Part shown: piece after piece, positions 18,992 to 21,691 of the stretch
Layout: every line of letters starts with the position of its first letter
How positions within the stretch are numbered: the first letter of the stretch is position 1
From: a virus
Strand: one strand, 5' to 3'
Virus record (IMG/VR): IMGVR_UViG_3300007514_000076
Span: 1-21,691 of that record
DNA: 21,691 bases
Made by a program: the position numbers and the translations under genes
Notes under the pieces: model-generated
What the model was told of the DNA's origin: nothing
Database searches by the model: none
What the model saw: only the letters and a program-made list of their open reading frames with translations

Positions 18992-20845
18992 ATGGCGTCA
19001 AACAAATTAACGGTTTCAGATTTAGATTTTGATAATGTTAAATCAAATTTAAAAAACTTTTTAAGTCAACAAACAGAATTTCAAGATTACGATTTTGAAG
19101 GATCAGGTATGGCAATACTTTTAGATCTTTTAGCGTACAATACTCACTATCTAGGATTTAATGCCAATATGCTGGCAAATGAAGTTTATTTAGATAGTGC
19201 TGATGTTAGAAAAAATATTGTATCATTAGCAAAAATGTTGGGTTATACTCCAACATCACCAAGATCACCACAAGCTCAAGTTGACATTACGGTTAATAAC
19301 GCAACAGGAACATCCTTAACACTTACTAAAGGAACAATATTTACTTCGATAGTAAATAATGTTTCATATCAATTTTTACCTAATGAAGATTTTACAATTA
19401 CACCATCAAGTGGTGTTTATAAATTTTCAGGTGTACCATTATATGAAGGTACATTAACAACTTTTAAATATACGGTTGATAGTTCAGATGTTGACCAACG
19501 ATTTATAATTCCAAATTCAAATGTAGATACAACAACTTTAAAAGTTACCATACAAGATAGTGCTACAGATACTAGCTCAAATGTTTATAATTTATCAGAA
19601 GGTTATACAACATTAACAGATACATCAAAAGTTTATTTTATACAAGAAAGTGAAGATGGTAGATTTGAAATTTATTTTGGTGATGGGGTGGCAGGTAAAA
19701 AATTATCTGATGGTAATATTGTTATAATGGAATATATTATAACAAACAAAAAAGAAGCTAATGGTGCTTCAAGTTTTGTATTAGCAGGTACTATTGGCGG
19801 ATTTTCAAACGTAACGATTACAACAACATCAAATGCTCAAGGTGGTGCTATAGGAGAATCAAAAGATTCAATAAGACAAAATGCACCTTTACAATATTCA
19901 GCTCAAGATAGAGCAGTTACCACAAAAGATTATGAGGCATTGGTTAAATCAGTTTATCCAAATGCTTTATCAGTTAGTGCTTATGGTGGTGAAGATGATG
20001 AAACGCCGTCATATGGAATTGTTAAAATTGCAATTAAAGCAGGTAGTGGTTCTACATTAACAACACAAACAAAAGCAGATATAGTTACCAAATTAAAAAC
20101 TTATAATGTTGCTTCGGTAACTCCTATGATTATTGATCCAGAAACTACATCTATATTGTTAACTTCAAGTGTAAAATATGACGCTAACGCAACAACAAAA
20201 AGTAAAGATACAATTAAATCGGGTGTAATTACTACATTGAAAAATTATAATACAAATAATTTACAAACTTTTGATGGAGTATTCAGACATTCTAAAATTA
20301 CAGGATTAATTGATGATACTGATACAAGTATTCTATCAAATATAACAACATTAAAAATAAGAAAAGAATTAACACCTACATTAGCTACTTCAGCAAAATA
20401 TAATGTTTATTTTAGAAATGCATTATATAATCCAGTTTCAGGATATAATGCAACAGGTGGAGGTATATTTTCATCTACAGGATTTTATGTAAGTGGTGAC
20501 GCTAACGAAATGTTTTTAAATGATGATGGCGCAGGAAATGTAAGAAGATTCCATTATGTTTCTGGTGTTATTACATATGATAATACAGCTCAAGGTACAA
20601 TAGATTATGGTACAGGTGCTATAACAATTAATTCATTAACAATTTCGTCTGTATCAAATATTAGAGGTGCAGCTTCAACGGTAATAGAATTAACAACTCA
20701 ACCTGCTTCAAATGATATTGTTCCAGTTCGTGACCAAGTATTAGAAATAGATACAGCAAATTCTACGGTAACTGCTGAGGCAGATACTTTTGTTGGAGGT
20801 TCAGCGGACGCAGGAGTAGGATACACAACTACTAAAACTTATTAA
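18992..20845 (+). CDS. 6: baseplate wedge subunit gp6
   Basis: The 617-residue product (T4 gp6, 660) opens with 'LDFDNVKSNLKNFLSQQTEF' and 'GMAILLDLLAYNTHYLGFNA', followed by 'NEVYLDSADVRKNIVSLAKM' and 'LGYTPTSPRSPQAQVDITVN', diagnostic of gp6/gpJ-like wedge proteins. 'RFEIYFGDGVAGKKL' and 'SIRQNAPLQYSAQDRAVTTK' then 'DYEALVKSVYPN' form the conserved baseplate_J core (about 225-330). The C-terminal 150 residues are Thr/Ser/Asn-rich with small repeats and resemble the extra domain of marine phage gp6 more than T4. gp6 dimers form the ring around the hub that holds the baseplate together and triggers sheath contraction. It is followed 11 bases later by the partial gp7-like gene. Confidence 0.93.
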   Translation: MASNKLTVSDLDFDNVKSNLKNFLSQQTEFQDYDFEGSGMAILLDLLAYNTHYLGFNANMLANEVYLDSADVRKNIVSLAKMLGYTPTSPRSPQAQVDITVNNATGTSLTLTKGTIFTSIVNNVSYQFLPNEDFTITPSSGVYKFSGVPLYEGTLTTFKYTVDSSDVDQRFIIPNSNVDTTTLKVTIQDSATDTSSNVYNLSEGYTTLTDTSKVYFIQESEDGRFEIYFGDGVAGKKLSDGNIVIMEYIITNKKEANGASSFVLAGTIGGFSNVTITTTSNAQGGAIGESKDSIRQNAPLQYSAQDRAVTTKDYEALVKSVYPNALSVSAYGGEDDETPSYGIVKIAIKAGSGSTLTTQTKADIVTKLKTYNVASVTPMIIDPETTSILLTSSVKYDANATTKSKDTIKSGVITTLKNYNTNNLQTFDGVFRHSKITGLIDDTDTSILSNITTLKIRKELTPTLATSAKYNVYFRNALYNPVSGYNATGGGIFSSTGFYVSGDANEMFLNDDGAGNVRRFHYVSGVITYDNTAQGTIDYGTGAITINSLTISSVSNIRGAASTVIELTTQPASNDIVPVRDQVLEIDTANSTVTAEADTFVGGSADAGVGYTTTKTY

Positions 20846-20856
20846 GGGATATATTA

Positions 20857-21691
20857 ATGGCCAAGTTTGATAATAAAATATCCACACTTGTTAAATCACA
20901 ATCACCAGAGTTTGTCTTAGCAGACCATCCAAAATTTTTAGAGTTTGTTAAAACTTACTTTCAATTTATGGAAGCTGCCGAATTAAAGGTCAGCGATATT
21001 CAAGCTACAGATGGTATTTTATTAGAAACAGAAACCAACCAGGTTAATACTTTACTTTTAGATGGTTCAAGATTAGCTACAGATAGAACACCATTAGATT
21101 CAGGTGATAAAGTTCTTCAAGAAACTTCTACATATGGAAAATTTTCATTTGGAGAAGTCATTACAGGTCAAACTTCAAAAGCAACAGCAACGGTATTAGC
21201 AGAAGACTTAACAACTAATTCAAGATTGTTTATATCATCACAAGATAAATTTAAAGAAGGAGAAATTATCACAGGTAATTCTTCTGGTGCTTCTGCTACA
21301 ATAAGTTCATACAGACCAAATCCAGTAAACAATATTCAAGAGTTGGTAAACTTTAGAGATCCAGATAAAGTTATTTCTGGATTTTTAGGAAAATTTAGAG
21401 AAGAGTTTTTAAAGACAATACCTGAAAATTTAGATGGTGATGTTGATAAAAGAAAGTTAATTAAAAATATTCGTTCAATGTATCGAGTAAAAGGTACTGC
21501 TAAAGGTCACGAATTATTTTTTAGATTATTATTTAACGAACAAGCAGAAACTCTTTATCCAAAAGAGAATATGTTAAGAGCTTCAGATGGTAATTTTAAT
21601 ACTAAAAAGATTATGAGAACAATTGATCCAACTGGAGAAACTACAGATTTAATCGGTAAAAGTATTTCAGGTGCCACATCACTTGCAACAG
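20857..21691 (+). CDS. probable baseplate wedge gp7-like protein, 3' end beyond window
   Basis: At least 278 residues, starting MAKFDNKISTLVKSQSPEFV with AAGGGA just upstream. 'ADHPKFLEFVKTYFQFMEAA' and later 'NNIQELVNFRDPDKVISGFL', 'GKFREEFLKTIPENLDGDVD', 'SMYRVKGTAKGHELFFRLLF' form a pattern I recall from the large protein that follows gp6 in marine T4-like phages. Between them two copies of a short unit appear: 'FGEVITGQTSKATATV' and 'EGEIITGNSSGASATI', with a third beginning near the window end ('GKSISGATSLAT'), so the rest probably carries more of these beta-repeats. By position after gp6 it is the gp7-type wedge partner; the match to T4 gp7 is not visible by eye. Confidence 0.7.
   Translation, partial: MAKFDNKISTLVKSQSPEFVLADHPKFLEFVKTYFQFMEAAELKVSDIQATDGILLETETNQVNTLLLDGSRLATDRTPLDSGDKVLQETSTYGKFSFGEVITGQTSKATATVLAEDLTTNSRLFISSQDKFKEGEIITGNSSGASATISSYRPNPVNNIQELVNFRDPDKVISGFLGKFREEFLKTIPENLDGDVDKRKLIKNIRSMYRVKGTAKGHELFFRLLFNEQAETLYPKENMLRASDGNFNTKKIMRTIDPTGETTDLIGKSISGATSLAT

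Overview
The window is part of a T4-like myovirus (contractile-tailed phage) genome. It is strongly AT-rich and densely packed, and most genes are on the + strand with start/stop overlaps. The recognisable genes are T4-type virion genes: gp32, gp54, gp26, a gp29-like tape measure, gp4, gp48, gp53, a gp27-like hub, gp5, a PAAR tip, gp25, gp6 and a partial gp7-like wedge protein. Late promoters of the form NATAAATA, as in T4 and marine T4-like phages, precede many genes. A marine alphaproteobacterial host, possibly SAR11/Pelagibacter, is an inference. It rests on base composition, the alphaproteobacterial look of the phage L7/L12 N-terminus, and the set of carried host genes (porin, IscA/HesB, GMP reductase, bL12).

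Layout. 1-795: 3' part of a DUF115/MptE-like gene. 841-1887: an outer-membrane porin behind a late promoter. 1888-2216: no protein gene, but a near-ideal sigma70-type promoter and a chain of RNA hairpins leading into gp32 (2217-3119), which ends at a strong intrinsic terminator. 3202-7770: a virion protein of unknown role, tube initiator gp54, chaperone gp26 with a -1 frameshift signal that adds a gp51-like tail, a holin-like protein, and the tape measure. 7771-8208: head-completion nuclease gp4 on the minus strand, divergent from gp48 with interlocked late promoters. 8245-13009: gp48, gp53, a gp27-like hub, an odd 470-base stretch, and gp5 without a lysozyme domain.

13010-17752 is an accessory block. 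It holds an RNA-like intergenic region with pseudoknot potential, an unknown protein, a micro membrane protein, an IscA/HesB-type carrier, a lipoprotein, a 2OG-Fe(II) oxygenase-like protein, a nucleotide-sugar epimerase, two tiny proteins, GMP reductase, two minus-strand unknowns and a second lipoprotein. 17777-18237 encodes ribosomal protein bL12 and a one-helix protein coupled to the PAAR tip gene. Baseplate genes gp25, gp6 and the partial gp7-like gene run to the window end.

Together the virion genes build the tail tube start, hub, spike and wedges. The accessory genes look aimed at the host envelope (porin, lipoproteins, sugar epimerase), iron-sulfur supply, purine recycling and the ribosome. 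I saw no tRNA, CRISPR array, insertion sequence or attachment site.
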